Shown: positions 35,041 through 44,486, counted from the first letter of the stretch. The stretch is 64,000 nucleotides of DNA from Pediococcus inopinatus (GCF_002982135.1 NZ_CP019981.1:1984001-2048000), one strand, 5' to 3'. Notes: generated by a model not told the origin, from the sequence alone. Numbers and translations are program-made.

Positions 35041-35682
35041 CTATTTAACTTGGTTTCTTTGGCTTTTTAAAATATCATGACCAAAAATCACGATTGTTAG
35101 ACTAAACGTCATTAATGCAATGAGCATGAATCTGCCTAACATGAAATTAGATACATAGCTAACATTTCCATCTATTAAGCGTTGAATAAAGCTGATATTA
35201 AGTGTATTCAACATTGTATGTACAAAGAAGATAAGAATAAAACTAGCAATAACTATAATTGAATATTTACGATTATGAAATTTTTTCCAGTTGTCATAGT
35301 AAGACATAAAAATCATAATATTTATTGCAAGTAACGTAGGAATCAGTAAGAAGTGAATCCCTGCAATTCTAAAAAATTCAACGTAAGATAATAGCCATAA
35401 AGCAAAGTTGAAAATGTAGGATCGTTTAGCAATATTATGAATTTGAAGGTTCTTTTTGTTTTGTTCTTTGTAGTAGCTCAGAACACGATCATCGCGCAGC
35501 AACAAATCGAGTGAAATTCCATATAAATCACTTAATTTCACAAAGCTATTGATATCCGGATAACTACGGCCGTTTTCCCAACCAGAGATTGTTTTTCGTG
35601 AAACGTGTAATTTTTCTGCAACTTGGGCCTGTGTTAATGATTTATCTGTTCTGCATCGTTTGAGCTTTTCTGATATGTCCAT
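35041..35682 (-). CDS. XRE-type regulator with C-terminal membrane domain
   Basis: A 213-residue protein: an XRE helix-turn-helix (residues 5-60, LTQAQVAEKLHVSRKTISGW) followed by about four transmembrane helices (about residues 90-205). Such membrane-tethered HTH proteins are common in lactic acid bacteria, often next to small membrane or bacteriocin-related genes. The target is unknown; the neighbouring two-helix membrane proteins are the obvious candidates as partners or targets. Its 3' end is convergent with paralogue 4 (20 nt). Confidence 0.85.
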   Translation of the reverse strand: MDISEKLKRCRTDKSLTQAQVAEKLHVSRKTISGWENGRSYPDINSFVKLSDLYGISLDLLLRDDRVLSYYKEQNKKNLQIHNIAKRSYIFNFALWLLSYVEFFRIAGIHFLLIPTLLAINIMIFMSYYDNWKKFHNRKYSIIVIASFILIFFVHTMLNTLNISFIQRLIDGNVSYVSNFMLGRFMLIALMTFSLTIVIFGHDILKSQRNQVK

Positions 35683-35760
35683 TCTAAACGCTCCTCATAG
35701 TACTAGTTTACTACAGATTAGAATTCTTATGCTTGAAATTAGTAAATAAGTAGAATGTAA

Positions 35761-35812
35761 AATCAGCCCATAACCGTGATAAAATAACGATTATAGGCTG
35801 ATTTATTTTTAA
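35761..35812 (-). terminator. Intrinsic terminator (hairpin with T-rich flank)
   Basis: AATCAGCC...CGT pairs with ACG...GGCTGATT, with T-rich flanks. On the minus strand it follows the truncated ABC permease gene. Confidence 0.65.
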
Positions 35813-35835
35813 AACGTTATAATTTTGTGCTGAAC

Positions 35836-36330
35836 TTAAACATGCCTGTAAATTCTCGTTCCAGCAATATAAGAAATTAACGCAATACCAACTAACCAGG
35901 CTAGTGCTAACCAACCGTGGTTGCCAATCGGCTGTGAGGCTAACAGTTGACGCATTGTTTGAATTACCTGTGTCATAGGCTGGTTTTCAGCAAAGATCTG
36001 AATAATTCTCGGCATACCGGAAACGGGGACAAAAGCGGAACTAACGAACAGTAATATTAATACCAAATAAGAGAAGGCGCTGGCGCCATCAACGCTCTGG
36101 GCGGCTAGTGCAAAAGGAATTGATAACCAGGTAATGGCAATGGAAAAAATAATTAGTAGTGAGGCTGCAAGGACCCATTCGAAAAAAGATGCTTGACTAC
36201 GGAAACCAACTAAGAAGCCAACTGCCAGAACTAGGATAACTGAAGTCATCATAAAAATGACAGAGGCTACGGCCTGACCGTTTAGAACAGCTGACTTAGA
36301 GATGGGAAGAGATTTAAAACGGTCAAACAT
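35836..36330 (-). pseudogene. ABC-2 type permease, N-terminally truncated
   Basis: A 164-residue C-terminal part of a DrrB-type ABC-2 permease (FDRFKSLPISKSAVLNGQAV, then VSSAFVPVSGMP and IYRHV at the end) with four membrane helices. A complete protein would have about 90 more residues before GMFDRF. Upstream in the same frame there is a TAA seven bases before the ATG, and further sequence no longer looks like a permease. No ATPase gene is nearby. It is a remnant of a drug-export ABC system. Confidence 0.7.
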
Positions 36331-36344
36331 ACCAGATTGTTACT

Positions 36345-37186
36345 GGTCATCCAAAAGAGCACGATGACAAGGAATCATGCATCAGGTAGTGATGGCGATG
36401 GTAGACATTGGCTTTCGCAATTACGGACTAAGATTGGGCCCTCCGTGAAAATATTTTATTGCGAAGCGAGTAACGTGATTCTGAAGTTCAGAATAATTAA
36501 CTTAAGCAAATTATGAAGTTAAATTAAGGAGGCTGAAACCTGATTGAAAGGGATTTTTTTCAATGCGGTACAAAAGCCCTATACGATATTTTGGAAAAAT
36601 TGAACTTAAATTTGTGATTTAAAAAATATTTGTTTCAATGTAAACTAGGGGGCAACCACTTGCAACCGTCAGGAATCAGTCCTTTGAGGCGGAATGTCAC
36701 ATTAGTGTAAACCGGCAAATTACGCAGATGTAAACCTCTAGTTCCCCCCTTTTAAAATATTAAGTTAATTTGACATTTAATAATGAGCCTCTAATAAGTT
36801 TGAATTCAGTGGTCTGAAGGTGGATGTTTTTATGCATATCAAATGGTTTCATGTGTAGTTCTGATTATTATTGGATTGGGATTGTACCCAATTGCCAAGA
36901 AAGCAACAAGTGTTTTAATGTTATTTTTTGTTAAGTATTTTCGGTATAATTTAAAAACTATTTATAGATAATCTAAGTTATAGATTGACGATTTTTCAAC
37001 AAAAGACATACCCAGTGTGGTATGTCTTTTTGTGACAACAGAGATGTTTTATAAGTGGGTTTCGTTGAAGTGTAAAAAAATCAGTGTTACGGTTTATTTG
37101 AGCAGAGCTATTAATTATTTAGTCAGGAGAAGATACGTTGTGACACCCCGGCTAAATTACTATGGGTCTTTTTTGTTTTCTAAGGA
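36345..37186. other. Gene-poor segment with repeat-rich structured block
   Basis: Between the truncated permease and the sugar porter I see three things. First, at about 36644-36755, a block with three TGTAAAC repeats, closed by AACTAGGGG/CCTCTAGTT and containing a CCGTCAGGA...TCCT...GGCGG hairpin. Second, a short open frame (about 36811-36963, YAYQMVSCVVLIIIGLGLYP) that looks like a fragment of a transporter helix. Third, a clear terminator hairpin at 37001-37032. None of this adds up to an intact gene. Confidence 0.45.
37001..37034 (+). terminator. Intrinsic terminator
   Basis: AAAAGACATACC/GGTATGTCTTTT, perfect 12-bp stem with a 6-nt loop and T run. Confidence 0.85.
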
Positions 37187-37195
37187 GTGATTTTT

Positions 37196-38569
37196 TTGCA
37201 TCAGAGAACGCGAAATTTGCGTCACACCACTAGTGTAATTACGATTGGTGGTTTGTTGTTTGGCTACGATACCGGTGTTATCAATGGGGCACTGCCATTT
37301 ATGTCCAGTGCGTCTCAATTGAATTTAAACGCCGCAAGCCAAGGATTAGTATCAAGCATTTTAATTTTGGGAGCTGCCTTGGGCTCGATGTTTACTGGTA
37401 AAATTTCTGAAACTTACGGTCGGCATCAAGTTGTTCAATGGATTGCAAGTCTATTCATTGGCGCTAACTTATTATGTGCGTTGGCACCCAATAAAGTTAT
37501 TTTTATCATTTTCAGATTTGTTTTAGGCTTGGCGGTCGGTGCGGCCTCCGAGGTGATCCCGGTTTACTTATCAGAAATCTCACCGATTAATAAACGGGGC
37601 ATGGTTGTTACCCGCAATGATTTCAAAATAGTGCTGGGGCAATTTTTAGCCTATTTGGTTAATGCGATTATTGGCGGCCTATTTTCAAACGTCATGTGGA
37701 TTTGGCGGGTTATGTTATTTATGGCTAGTTTGCCAGCGTGGGTCTTGATTTTTGAAAACCGATCAATTCCTGAAAGCCCAATTTGGTTATGGAAAAAGGG
37801 CTATTTGAAGAAAGCTAAAGCAGTTATGCTGAAATATCTTCGCCCTAAAGAAGCTAAGGCGGAGGTTACTGAACTTCAAACTGATCCGGAAGTTGCCTCT
37901 CGGGATTTACATTCAGTTGTTTTTTCGGGCAATATAAAACTTCTATTAATTGGGGTCGGTTTAGCAATCGTGCAACAAATTACCGGAGTCAATGCGATTA
38001 TGTACTATGGGACATTGATGTTGGAAAAAACTGGCTTAACTCGGAGTTCTTCTTTATACGGTATTGTCATCATCGGGATTGTTTCCGTGTTAAGCGTTGG
38101 CATGAGTGTTCGAATTGTTGGTCGCTATTTCCGAAGGCGGTTATTGATGATTGGATTGATTGGAAGCACAGCTATTCTAACGGCTTTAAGTATTGTGACT
38201 AGAATTCTCAGTGGGACTAGTTTAACGATTGGGGTCTTAATTTTAATTACGTTGTTCTTGATCTGTCAGCAAGGTCTAATTAGCCCGTTAACTTGGTTAA
38301 TTTTATCTGAATTATTTCCCATCGATATTCGCGATGTCGGTATGAGTGTTTCAACTTTCTTTGTGTGGATAGCTGATTTTGCCGTTAGTTTGATTTATCC
38401 AAGCTTAATGGCCGCACTGGGATTGTCATCAGTTTTCCGAATTTTCGCTGGATGCGGATTGTTAGCGATTCTATTTGTATATTTGGCTGTTCCGGAAACG
38501 AAGAACAATATGTTGACGAACACTCAGCAGCGTCATCAAACAGTAAAAGGGATTCAAGCGCTGAAATAA
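37196..38569 (+). CDS. Sugar porter family MFS transporter
   Basis: A 457-residue, 12-helix transporter of the sugar porter family (LLFGYDTGVINGALPFM near the start, VQQITGVNAIMYYG about residue 262, ending VPETK). Several normally conserved signatures are altered: the loop 2-3 motif reads SETYGRHQV instead of D-x-x-GRR, and the motif after helix 10 reads IDIRDVGMS. It may therefore transport an unusual substrate or be a divergent copy. TTG at 37196 is 8 nt after AAGGAG. The glycosyltransferase gene follows after 15 nt, which suggests one operon. Confidence 0.8.
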   Translation: MHQRTRNLRHTTSVITIGGLLFGYDTGVINGALPFMSSASQLNLNAASQGLVSSILILGAALGSMFTGKISETYGRHQVVQWIASLFIGANLLCALAPNKVIFIIFRFVLGLAVGAASEVIPVYLSEISPINKRGMVVTRNDFKIVLGQFLAYLVNAIIGGLFSNVMWIWRVMLFMASLPAWVLIFENRSIPESPIWLWKKGYLKKAKAVMLKYLRPKEAKAEVTELQTDPEVASRDLHSVVFSGNIKLLLIGVGLAIVQQITGVNAIMYYGTLMLEKTGLTRSSSLYGIVIIGIVSVLSVGMSVRIVGRYFRRRLLMIGLIGSTAILTALSIVTRILSGTSLTIGVLILITLFLICQQGLISPLTWLILSELFPIDIRDVGMSVSTFFVWIADFAVSLIYPSLMAALGLSSVFRIFAGCGLLAILFVYLAVPETKNNMLTNTQQRHQTVKGIQALK

Positions 38570-38584
38570 ATTTAGAGGTGAATT

Positions 38585-39736
38585 ATGATGAAACCAGTTA
38601 AAACAGTTACGGCAGATGTACCCCAGGGCGATATTCATGATTATGATTCGATTTTAGATTATTTTAATGATCGACCTGTTAAACAAACCAAGAAAGACAA
38701 ATACCATTCGATTACGTTTGTGACTACGGGAATTATTGCCTATGATGGTGGTCAAACGACCATGTTACATTTGGGAACGTTATTGAGTAAACAGGGCTAT
38801 CAGGTTTATTACTTAAGCTACGTTCCTCAAACGGTTCACGAGATGGAACAAAATGCTGAATTTAATTATGAAGGCTATGAAGGTACTTGTTTGGATATGG
38901 CACAGCTTGATGTGCATAACTCTGATATTTGGTTGGCAACGCTGTGGGAATCGGCTTATGTGATTAAAAATAAACCGGGGCACAAAATGTACTTTGTACA
39001 AGATTACGAACCTTACTTTTATCCATTTGGTGATCGATATCAAATGGCAAAGAAGACGTATGAGCTAGGACTTCATATGGTTTCGCTTGGTCCTTGGTGC
39101 GCTAAAATGATTCGCGAAAATTGTAAAGTGACTAGTCCGATTGACGAGATTAATTTCCCAGTTAATTTGGAACAGTATCCCTACCATGCACATGATTTCA
39201 CTAAATATGAAAATAAAAAAATAATTGATGTTGCAGTTTACACAAAATGGAGTAGTCCACGACGCGCACCAATTGAAATTCAATTAACTTTAAAAAATTG
39301 TCAAAGTATTTTGGAAAAGCAAGGATTGAAATTGAAGCTACATTATTTTGGGACTGATAAGGATGCTAAATTTATTAATGGTGAAAACCTTGGTAAATTA
39401 ACGAAACCAGAAATGATTGACTTGTATAACCGTTGTGATTTCGGGATTGCACCCTCAATGACCAACTTTTCGTTAGTTCCGTTTGAAATGATGAGTTGTG
39501 GGTTACCTTTGATTGATTTCAATGAAGGAACTGGTGAATATTTCTTACCAAATGGCGCGTATCTAAAGACTAGTTTCAATGAAAAAGATTTGGCTCAAAC
39601 CTTTGTACAAGCAAAACAAAATGTCTCAAGGCTTGAAGCAATGGTTCAAAAAGGTGTTTCTCATTTACAATCTATTACATGGAAGCAAACCTTGACCGAT
39701 TTTGAAAGTATTGTTGATAAGATCTCTGAAAAATAA
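38585..39736 (+). CDS. WsaF-like glycosyltransferase
   Basis: A 383-residue GT-B-type glycosyltransferase resembling the C-terminal part of rhamnosyltransferase WsaF: MYFVQDYEPYFYPFGDRYQ near residue 137, then IGEN-type linker and CDFGIAPSMTNFSLVPFEMM (about 280-300) followed by the nucleotide-sugar binding FNEGTGEYF. It would add a sugar to a cell-surface glycan in the cytoplasm. GAGGTG precedes the first of two adjacent ATGs. Its only operon partner is the sugar porter, an unusual pairing, and no other glycan genes lie nearby. Confidence 0.75.
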   Translation: MMKPVKTVTADVPQGDIHDYDSILDYFNDRPVKQTKKDKYHSITFVTTGIIAYDGGQTTMLHLGTLLSKQGYQVYYLSYVPQTVHEMEQNAEFNYEGYEGTCLDMAQLDVHNSDIWLATLWESAYVIKNKPGHKMYFVQDYEPYFYPFGDRYQMAKKTYELGLHMVSLGPWCAKMIRENCKVTSPIDEINFPVNLEQYPYHAHDFTKYENKKIIDVAVYTKWSSPRRAPIEIQLTLKNCQSILEKQGLKLKLHYFGTDKDAKFINGENLGKLTKPEMIDLYNRCDFGIAPSMTNFSLVPFEMMSCGLPLIDFNEGTGEYFLPNGAYLKTSFNEKDLAQTFVQAKQNVSRLEAMVQKGVSHLQSITWKQTLTDFESIVDKISEK

Positions 39737-39737
39737 A

Positions 39738-39785
39738 CAAAAAATTGGCACGTGGATCACTTTTAATCCACGTACCAATTTTTAT
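39738..39785 (+). terminator. Intrinsic terminator after glycosyltransferase
   Basis: AAAATTGGCACGTGGAT pairs with ATCCACGTACCAATTTT; T run follows. Confidence 0.9.
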
Positions 39786-39800
39786 ATACATATCTTATTT

Positions 39801-41235
39801 GGGTCTACACTTTCTGGTATTGGTGAATAACTGATACCAGTTTTTATTTTGAAAATTAAAAGGACATCTGTCCTCTTTGTGCTACGATTTAATCACCAAA
39901 CAAAATCGAAAAGAGGAAAAACAGATGTCCCTAACTAATTCTATCTTAAGCTTGTTTGAAATGACAGACCCAAATATAACCGTAACTGGTGTTACCAAGA
40001 AACGTTGCCCGAATGGACAACGAATTCATGTCGTTCACGCCAACCTTTCTTATCAGCTTGTGAAATGTCCCCATTGTGGCCATAAAAGTCTAATTAAAAA
40101 CGGTACCCACGTTAGTCATCTAAGGTTGGGAACCTTATCAGGCGGACGTTATGAAATGCAGCTAAGAAGACAAAGATATCAATGCCAACATTGTTTAAAA
40201 ACCTGTGGAGCTAAAACTAACCTCGTTAGACGTAATGAAACTTTTACCCACAATGTTAAACATCAGGTCATTGTGCTAGCTCGTGACATGCTGACCAGTA
40301 AAGAAATCGCTAAAATTTGTGGCATTTCACCAAGTAGTGTGCAACGTATTTTAAATGCAAATATTCACTTGGCTTACCGTGTTAAGCAACTTCCACCAAA
40401 TCTTTGTTTCGATGAATTTCGTTCCTGTAATCATCTAATGTCCTTTAACTGTTGCGATGCCGTTAGTCATCGCCGCATTGTGACCCTCGAAGATCGTCTC
40501 AGTAAGGATATCATTGATTACTTTGAAGCTCGTTATTCAGTTCAAGAACGTGCGAAAGTTCAAACAATTACTATTGATATGAACGCCGAATATGCCAGCT
40601 TTATTCATCGTTTATTCCCGAACGCTGTCACGATTATTGACCGTTTCCACATTATTCAGCTTGCTGGTCGTGCACTAGACAATGTACGTACACGCATTAT
40701 CCGTACTTTTCAAGATAAGCATTCACGCATTTACCGCATCCTTAAATCTCAATGGCGTTTATTTCATTTGGCAGAAGAGAAAATCAATGACACTAAGCTT
40801 ATCTATTTACGAGGCATTAACGAGTATATGACCCAACAGAACGCCATCGACCTTGCCTTAGATGAATTTCCAGAATTCAAAACTGTGTATCAAACTTATC
40901 AAGGCATTCTAACTGCTATCCACCAAAAGAATGCCACGGGATTTAAAAATTTGATTACCAACTACCAAGTAGCTGGTAATCAAATGGACGTCACCATTTC
41001 AACCTTCGTTAAGAACGGCTCAGCAGTGCTCAACAGTTGTCGTTATCCGTATTCTAACGGTCCTATTGAAGGACTTAATCGCAAAATCAAGGTATTAAAG
41101 CGTAGCTGTTTTGGTTTTCGAAATATTCATAACTTCTTCATTCGTATCAGTTTAATTCATGAGTAAACAAAAAGCACATTCACCGAAGTGAACATGCCTT
41201 CAAAAATCTCTACCAATACAGTTTGACAGAGACCC
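39801..41235 (+). mobile_element. ISL3-family insertion sequence, copy A (1435 bp)
   Basis: Ends are imperfect inverted repeats starting GGGTCT and sharing TATTGGT about 18 nt in (39801 and 41235). An 8-bp target duplication TCTTATTT lies at 39793-39800 and 41236-41243. Inside, CTGGTAT/GATACCAG forms a hairpin before the transposase gene and TTCAC/GTGAA a hairpin after it. Copy B at 51582 is the same length and near identical. Confidence 0.95.
39925..41166 (+). CDS. ISL3-family transposase, copy A
   Basis: A 413-residue DDE transposase. An N-terminal zinc-finger region (CPHCGHKS, then CQHCLKTC) is followed by a helix-turn-helix (SKEIAKICGISPSSVQRIL) and the catalytic core (TIDMNAEYASF, then DRFHIIQLAGRALD; C-terminal NGPIEGLNRKIKVLKR carries the Glu). 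The start at 39925 follows GAGGAAAA; an in-frame ATG further upstream lies at the IS edge. It differs from copy B at six residues. Confidence 0.93.
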   Translation: MSLTNSILSLFEMTDPNITVTGVTKKRCPNGQRIHVVHANLSYQLVKCPHCGHKSLIKNGTHVSHLRLGTLSGGRYEMQLRRQRYQCQHCLKTCGAKTNLVRRNETFTHNVKHQVIVLARDMLTSKEIAKICGISPSSVQRILNANIHLAYRVKQLPPNLCFDEFRSCNHLMSFNCCDAVSHRRIVTLEDRLSKDIIDYFEARYSVQERAKVQTITIDMNAEYASFIHRLFPNAVTIIDRFHIIQLAGRALDNVRTRIIRTFQDKHSRIYRILKSQWRLFHLAEEKINDTKLIYLRGINEYMTQQNAIDLALDEFPEFKTVYQTYQGILTAIHQKNATGFKNLITNYQVAGNQMDVTISTFVKNGSAVLNSCRYPYSNGPIEGLNRKIKVLKRSCFGFRNIHNFFIRISLIHE

Positions 41236-41237
41236 TC

Positions 41238-43235
41238 TTATTTTGTAGTTGCTTCTAAGACTTTTGTTTCGGGAGTAACTTGTGCATTGACCATGTTGAA
41301 CTTCAACAAGGAGACGGCAGCCATATTAGTGATAATGACCATCATTGGCGTTTGTTTACCAGCATCTCTGATTGCTTGTAAATCAACATTAGCAACTAAA
41401 TCGCCATGCTTGATTTTTTGTCCATCAGTCACTTTCACATCAAATGGTTTACCTTTTAATTCAACCGTATCAATTCCCATGTGCAAGAGGATCTCTAATC
41501 CAGAATCAGTGGTGAAACCAATCGCATGTTTAGTTGGAAAGACGGTGGTTACCGTCCCGTCAACTGGCGCCGTAATCTGCCCATTTTTAGGTTCAATGGC
41601 AAATCCATCACCTAATAGCTTTTGCGAGAAGGTTGAATCATTGACATCTTCAATGTTCATGTATTGGCCTTCAGCTACACTATAAAATTCGCTTGTGACA
41701 GCAGATTTAATGGAAGAATCTACAGCGGGCTTTTCTACAGAATCAGGTTTAGTTTCAGTGCTACTTTCAAGTTTAGAAAGAGGCAGCTTTTCATTGAAGA
41801 GTTGGCTTAAGGCGTCTGCGACAAATTGAACTTCAGTTCCAATAATAATGTGCAAATTAACTTTATCTAGTTTATTTAAACCAACGGCACCACTTCGTTT
41901 AATGGCAGCTTCGTCAATTTTATCTGTATCTTTAAGTTGCAAACGAAGACGGGTGGTACAGTTATCAACCGCCGATATATTATCAGCTCCGCCAATTGCG
42001 ACGTAGATTTTTTTTGCCTGGATTGAGTATTTATCATCCTTGTCGCTAGTTTGGATGCTTACCTGAGCATCATCATCTTCATCGGTTACGAGTTCGCGAC
42101 CAGGCGTCATTAAATTAAATTTTTGAATGGCGAAATTAAAACCAAAGTAATAAATTACTGCCATGACGATTCCTTGTAAAATCAACATCAAAGGATGATT
42201 TGCGATCGGATTCTTGAGACTCAACACATAATCAACCAGCCCAGCACTGAATGAGAAACCGGCGGTCCAATGCATGAAGGCGGCAAAGGCCATTGATAGA
42301 CCGGTAAAGAATGCATGCAAGACATACAAAGGCCATGCCACAAACATAAATGAGAATTCTAAAGGCTCAGTAACTCCAGTAAAGAAAGAAGCAAAGGCCC
42401 CGGCCAACATCAGCGAACCAACTTCTTTTTTTCGCTCCGGACGCGCATTTTTATAAATGGCGTAGGCTCCAGCTGGGAGGCCAAACATCATGACTGGGAA
42501 AAAGCCGGCCTGATACATACCAGTAACTCCCTTTGGACCTTCATGTGCCAAAAATTTACCGATATCATTAATACCAGCAACGTTAAATAGAAAAACTGAG
42601 TTCAAAGCTTGATGCAATCCAGTCGGTACTAACAAGCGATTACAGAACGCATAAATACCAGATCCAATTGGTCCTAAGCCAACAATGAACTTACCAAAGA
42701 CAACCAAGGCGTGATACAAAGGTGGCCAAACGACTAACAAAACAGCACTAACCGCCAACATGACGATGGCCGCTAGAATTGGAACTAATCGTTTGCCACT
42801 AAAGAAGGACAATGCCATCGGGAGCTTTGTTTCATGGAAACGATTATACAAAGCAGCGGCAATTAGGCCGGACATAATCCCAATAAAAACGTTACTGATT
42901 GCTGCAAAAGAGGGATCAACTGCAGCAACTTTGGTTCCTAAAAGAGTGGCAACGGAGCTCGTTTTTAGGACATTGGTAGGAATTTCAAAGGCCACAAGAC
43001 CTGCAAGTGCCGCGGCTCCATCTTTATCTTTTGCCATCCCAAGTGCGGTTCCGACCGCAAACAGTAAGGGTAATTGAGTTAGAATCGCATTACCACCGGC
43101 TTGAAGGAAGCGGGCGATAAAACCATTATCGGCCGAAGCCCACCAAAAACCAATTCCGACCAAGAGAGCAGCTGCGGGTAAAACAGCCACTGGCAACTGT
43201 AGTGATCGGCCTAATCTCTGAAAATATGTTTTCAC
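41238..43235 (-). CDS. PTS transporter EIICBA, N-acetylglucosamine/glucose type (NagE-like)
   Basis: A 665-residue fused PTS permease in the order IIC (1 to about 390), IIB (about 405-490) and IIA (about 520-660). It imports and phosphorylates an amino sugar or glucose. FFSGKRLVPI, FFPVMMFGLPAGAYAIY and GVTEPLEFSFMFVAWPLY follow E. coli NagE closely. The phospho-Cys of IIB is in DNCTTRLRL (about residue 423) and the IIA His in LLHMGID (about 583). GTG start with GGAGG 8 nt upstream. ISL3 copy A is inserted exactly at its stop codon, so the coding region is intact but the original terminator is gone. Confidence 0.88.
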   Translation of the reverse strand: MKTYFQRLGRSLQLPVAVLPAAALLVGIGFWWASADNGFIARFLQAGGNAILTQLPLLFAVGTALGMAKDKDGAAALAGLVAFEIPTNVLKTSSVATLLGTKVAAVDPSFAAISNVFIGIMSGLIAAALYNRFHETKLPMALSFFSGKRLVPILAAIVMLAVSAVLLVVWPPLYHALVVFGKFIVGLGPIGSGIYAFCNRLLVPTGLHQALNSVFLFNVAGINDIGKFLAHEGPKGVTGMYQAGFFPVMMFGLPAGAYAIYKNARPERKKEVGSLMLAGAFASFFTGVTEPLEFSFMFVAWPLYVLHAFFTGLSMAFAAFMHWTAGFSFSAGLVDYVLSLKNPIANHPLMLILQGIVMAVIYYFGFNFAIQKFNLMTPGRELVTDEDDDAQVSIQTSDKDDKYSIQAKKIYVAIGGADNISAVDNCTTRLRLQLKDTDKIDEAAIKRSGAVGLNKLDKVNLHIIIGTEVQFVADALSQLFNEKLPLSKLESSTETKPDSVEKPAVDSSIKSAVTSEFYSVAEGQYMNIEDVNDSTFSQKLLGDGFAIEPKNGQITAPVDGTVTTVFPTKHAIGFTTDSGLEILLHMGIDTVELKGKPFDVKVTDGQKIKHGDLVANVDLQAIRDAGKQTPMMVIITNMAAVSLLKFNMVNAQVTPETKVLEATTK

Positions 43236-43288
43236 AATGAAAGCCTCCTGAAAATAAATGAAAGATTTTGGAAATAATTTCTTTTATT

Positions 43289-43342
43289 AGTGTAGGACAC
43301 ACAAAATATAAATGCAAGTGGTCATGTTACATAAAGTGACAC
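43289..43342 (-). promoter_or_regulatory. Promoter and dyad upstream of the NagE-like PTS gene
   Basis: On the minus strand TTGCAT (43312-43317) and TACACT (43289-43294) are 17 nt apart. Just upstream lies a dyad TGTTAC-ATAAA-GTGACA (43325-43341), a possible operator. No regulator can be named. Confidence 0.55.
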
Positions 43343-43453
43343 ATACAGGCGCTTATATACATAAATTCAAAATTGGTTTACCTGAAAATCTCGCGATTAT
43401 AATGGGATTGAAAGCTTGTTTTCCCCATTTAGGGTGAAAATAAAAAAAGATTA

Positions 43454-43491
43454 TGAAAGCGTTTGACATGTGATGTATTCACTGGTAGTAT
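43454..43491 (+). promoter_or_regulatory. Promoter with cre-like site, licT-bglP operon
   Basis: TTGACA (43463) and TAGTAT (43486) are spaced 17 nt. TGAAAGCGTTTGAC (43454-43467) resembles a catabolite-responsive element and overlaps the -35, which would give repression by CcpA when preferred sugars are present. Confidence 0.65.
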
Positions 43492-43562
43492 GGATACATT
43501 GTCACAATGTTATTACGTAACGGTAAGCATGTGTGATGCGTAACATTAATTGAATATAATAA

Positions 43563-43620
43563 GGTGTTATCAAAATTTTGAGCATGACTTATTCGCTGTG
43601 GGAGTTTTTTTGGCCTAGAG
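43563..43620 (+). promoter_or_regulatory. RAT-like antiterminator site and terminator 1
   Basis: GGTGTTATC and GAGCATGAC (43563-43588) form a ribonucleic antiterminator-like element. It overlaps the left arm of a terminator whose arms are GACTTAT and ATAAGTC followed by TTTTT (about 43586-43617). Binding by the LicT-type protein would prevent the terminator. The core is repeated before the PTS gene. Confidence 0.7.
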
Positions 43621-43646
43621 TGGATAAGTCTTTTTAGGTGATTATT

Positions 43647-44486
43647 GTGAAAATAAAACGCGTTTTAAACAATAACACGGCCATTTCAGAAAATCATGAT
43701 GGTTTGGATGTTCTATTGATGGGGCCGGGGATTGCATTTGGTAAGAAAAAGGGACAAGAGGTTGATATTTCCAAGGTAGAGAAGACATTTGTTATTAAGG
43801 ATCAAGACACGATGAATAAGTTCACGGATTTGGTAATTGACGTGCCGATGAACGAGATTTTAATTGCAGAAAAGATTATCAACTTTGCAAAAATTAAGTT
43901 AGGTAAGCAACTAAACGAGATCATTTATGTAAACTTAACGGATCATCTGCACACAACGATTCAGAGATATCGCGATAACATTATTTTACGGAATCCATTA
44001 AAATGGGATATTGCACGTTTTTATCCAGATGAGTTTGCGGTTGGTCAAAAATTTGTTGAGGTTGTTAAAAGTGATCTCGGGATTACCTTGGAAGATGACG
44101 AAAGTGCCTTTGTGGCGTTACATTTTGTCAACGCGGAGACTGAGACTGGTGACGAGCAAAATATTGCGTACGATGTGACGAACATGGTCAAAGAAGTCGA
44201 AGATATCGTGAAAAATTACTACCACACAGAGTTTGATGAGAGTTCCTTGAATTATTATCGCTTCATTACCCATTTGAAATTTTTCGCACAACGGGTGCTT
44301 CAAAATAAGCATTATGACGATGATGACGACGATCTTTTGAAAACTTTGAAGAAGAAATATGCTGGTCCGTATGAATGTTCTCGTAAGGTCCAGACGTTTG
44401 TTCGAGAAAAATATAACTACGAAATCAGCAGTACAGAATTATTATATCTGACGGTGCACATTAGTCGCCTCGTCAAAAACTTATAG
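43647..44486 (+). CDS. licT: BglG/LicT-family transcription antiterminator
   Basis: A 279-residue antiterminator. The CAT RNA-binding domain (residues 1-55, KIKRVLNNNTAI) is followed by PRD1 and PRD2 with regulatory His residues (LTDHLHTTI in PRD1, LTVHISRL at the end of PRD2). It binds RAT sites and is switched by PTS phosphorylation. The GTG at 43647 is chosen since KIKRVLNNN is the family start. It is flanked on each side by a RAT-like site with terminator, implying that it activates its own gene and the beta-glucoside PTS genes that follow. Confidence 0.9.
   Translation: MKIKRVLNNNTAISENHDGLDVLLMGPGIAFGKKKGQEVDISKVEKTFVIKDQDTMNKFTDLVIDVPMNEILIAEKIINFAKIKLGKQLNEIIYVNLTDHLHTTIQRYRDNIILRNPLKWDIARFYPDEFAVGQKFVEVVKSDLGITLEDDESAFVALHFVNAETETGDEQNIAYDVTNMVKEVEDIVKNYYHTEFDESSLNYYRFITHLKFFAQRVLQNKHYDDDDDDLLKTLKKKYAGPYECSRKVQTFVREKYNYEISSTELLYLTVHISRLVKNL

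Noticed and set aside
36811..36963. Small hydrophobic open frame as a fifth member of the two-helix family
   Set aside because: It lacks the WQFY-type ending, the basic turn and the second Trp-rich helix, and has no ribosome site.
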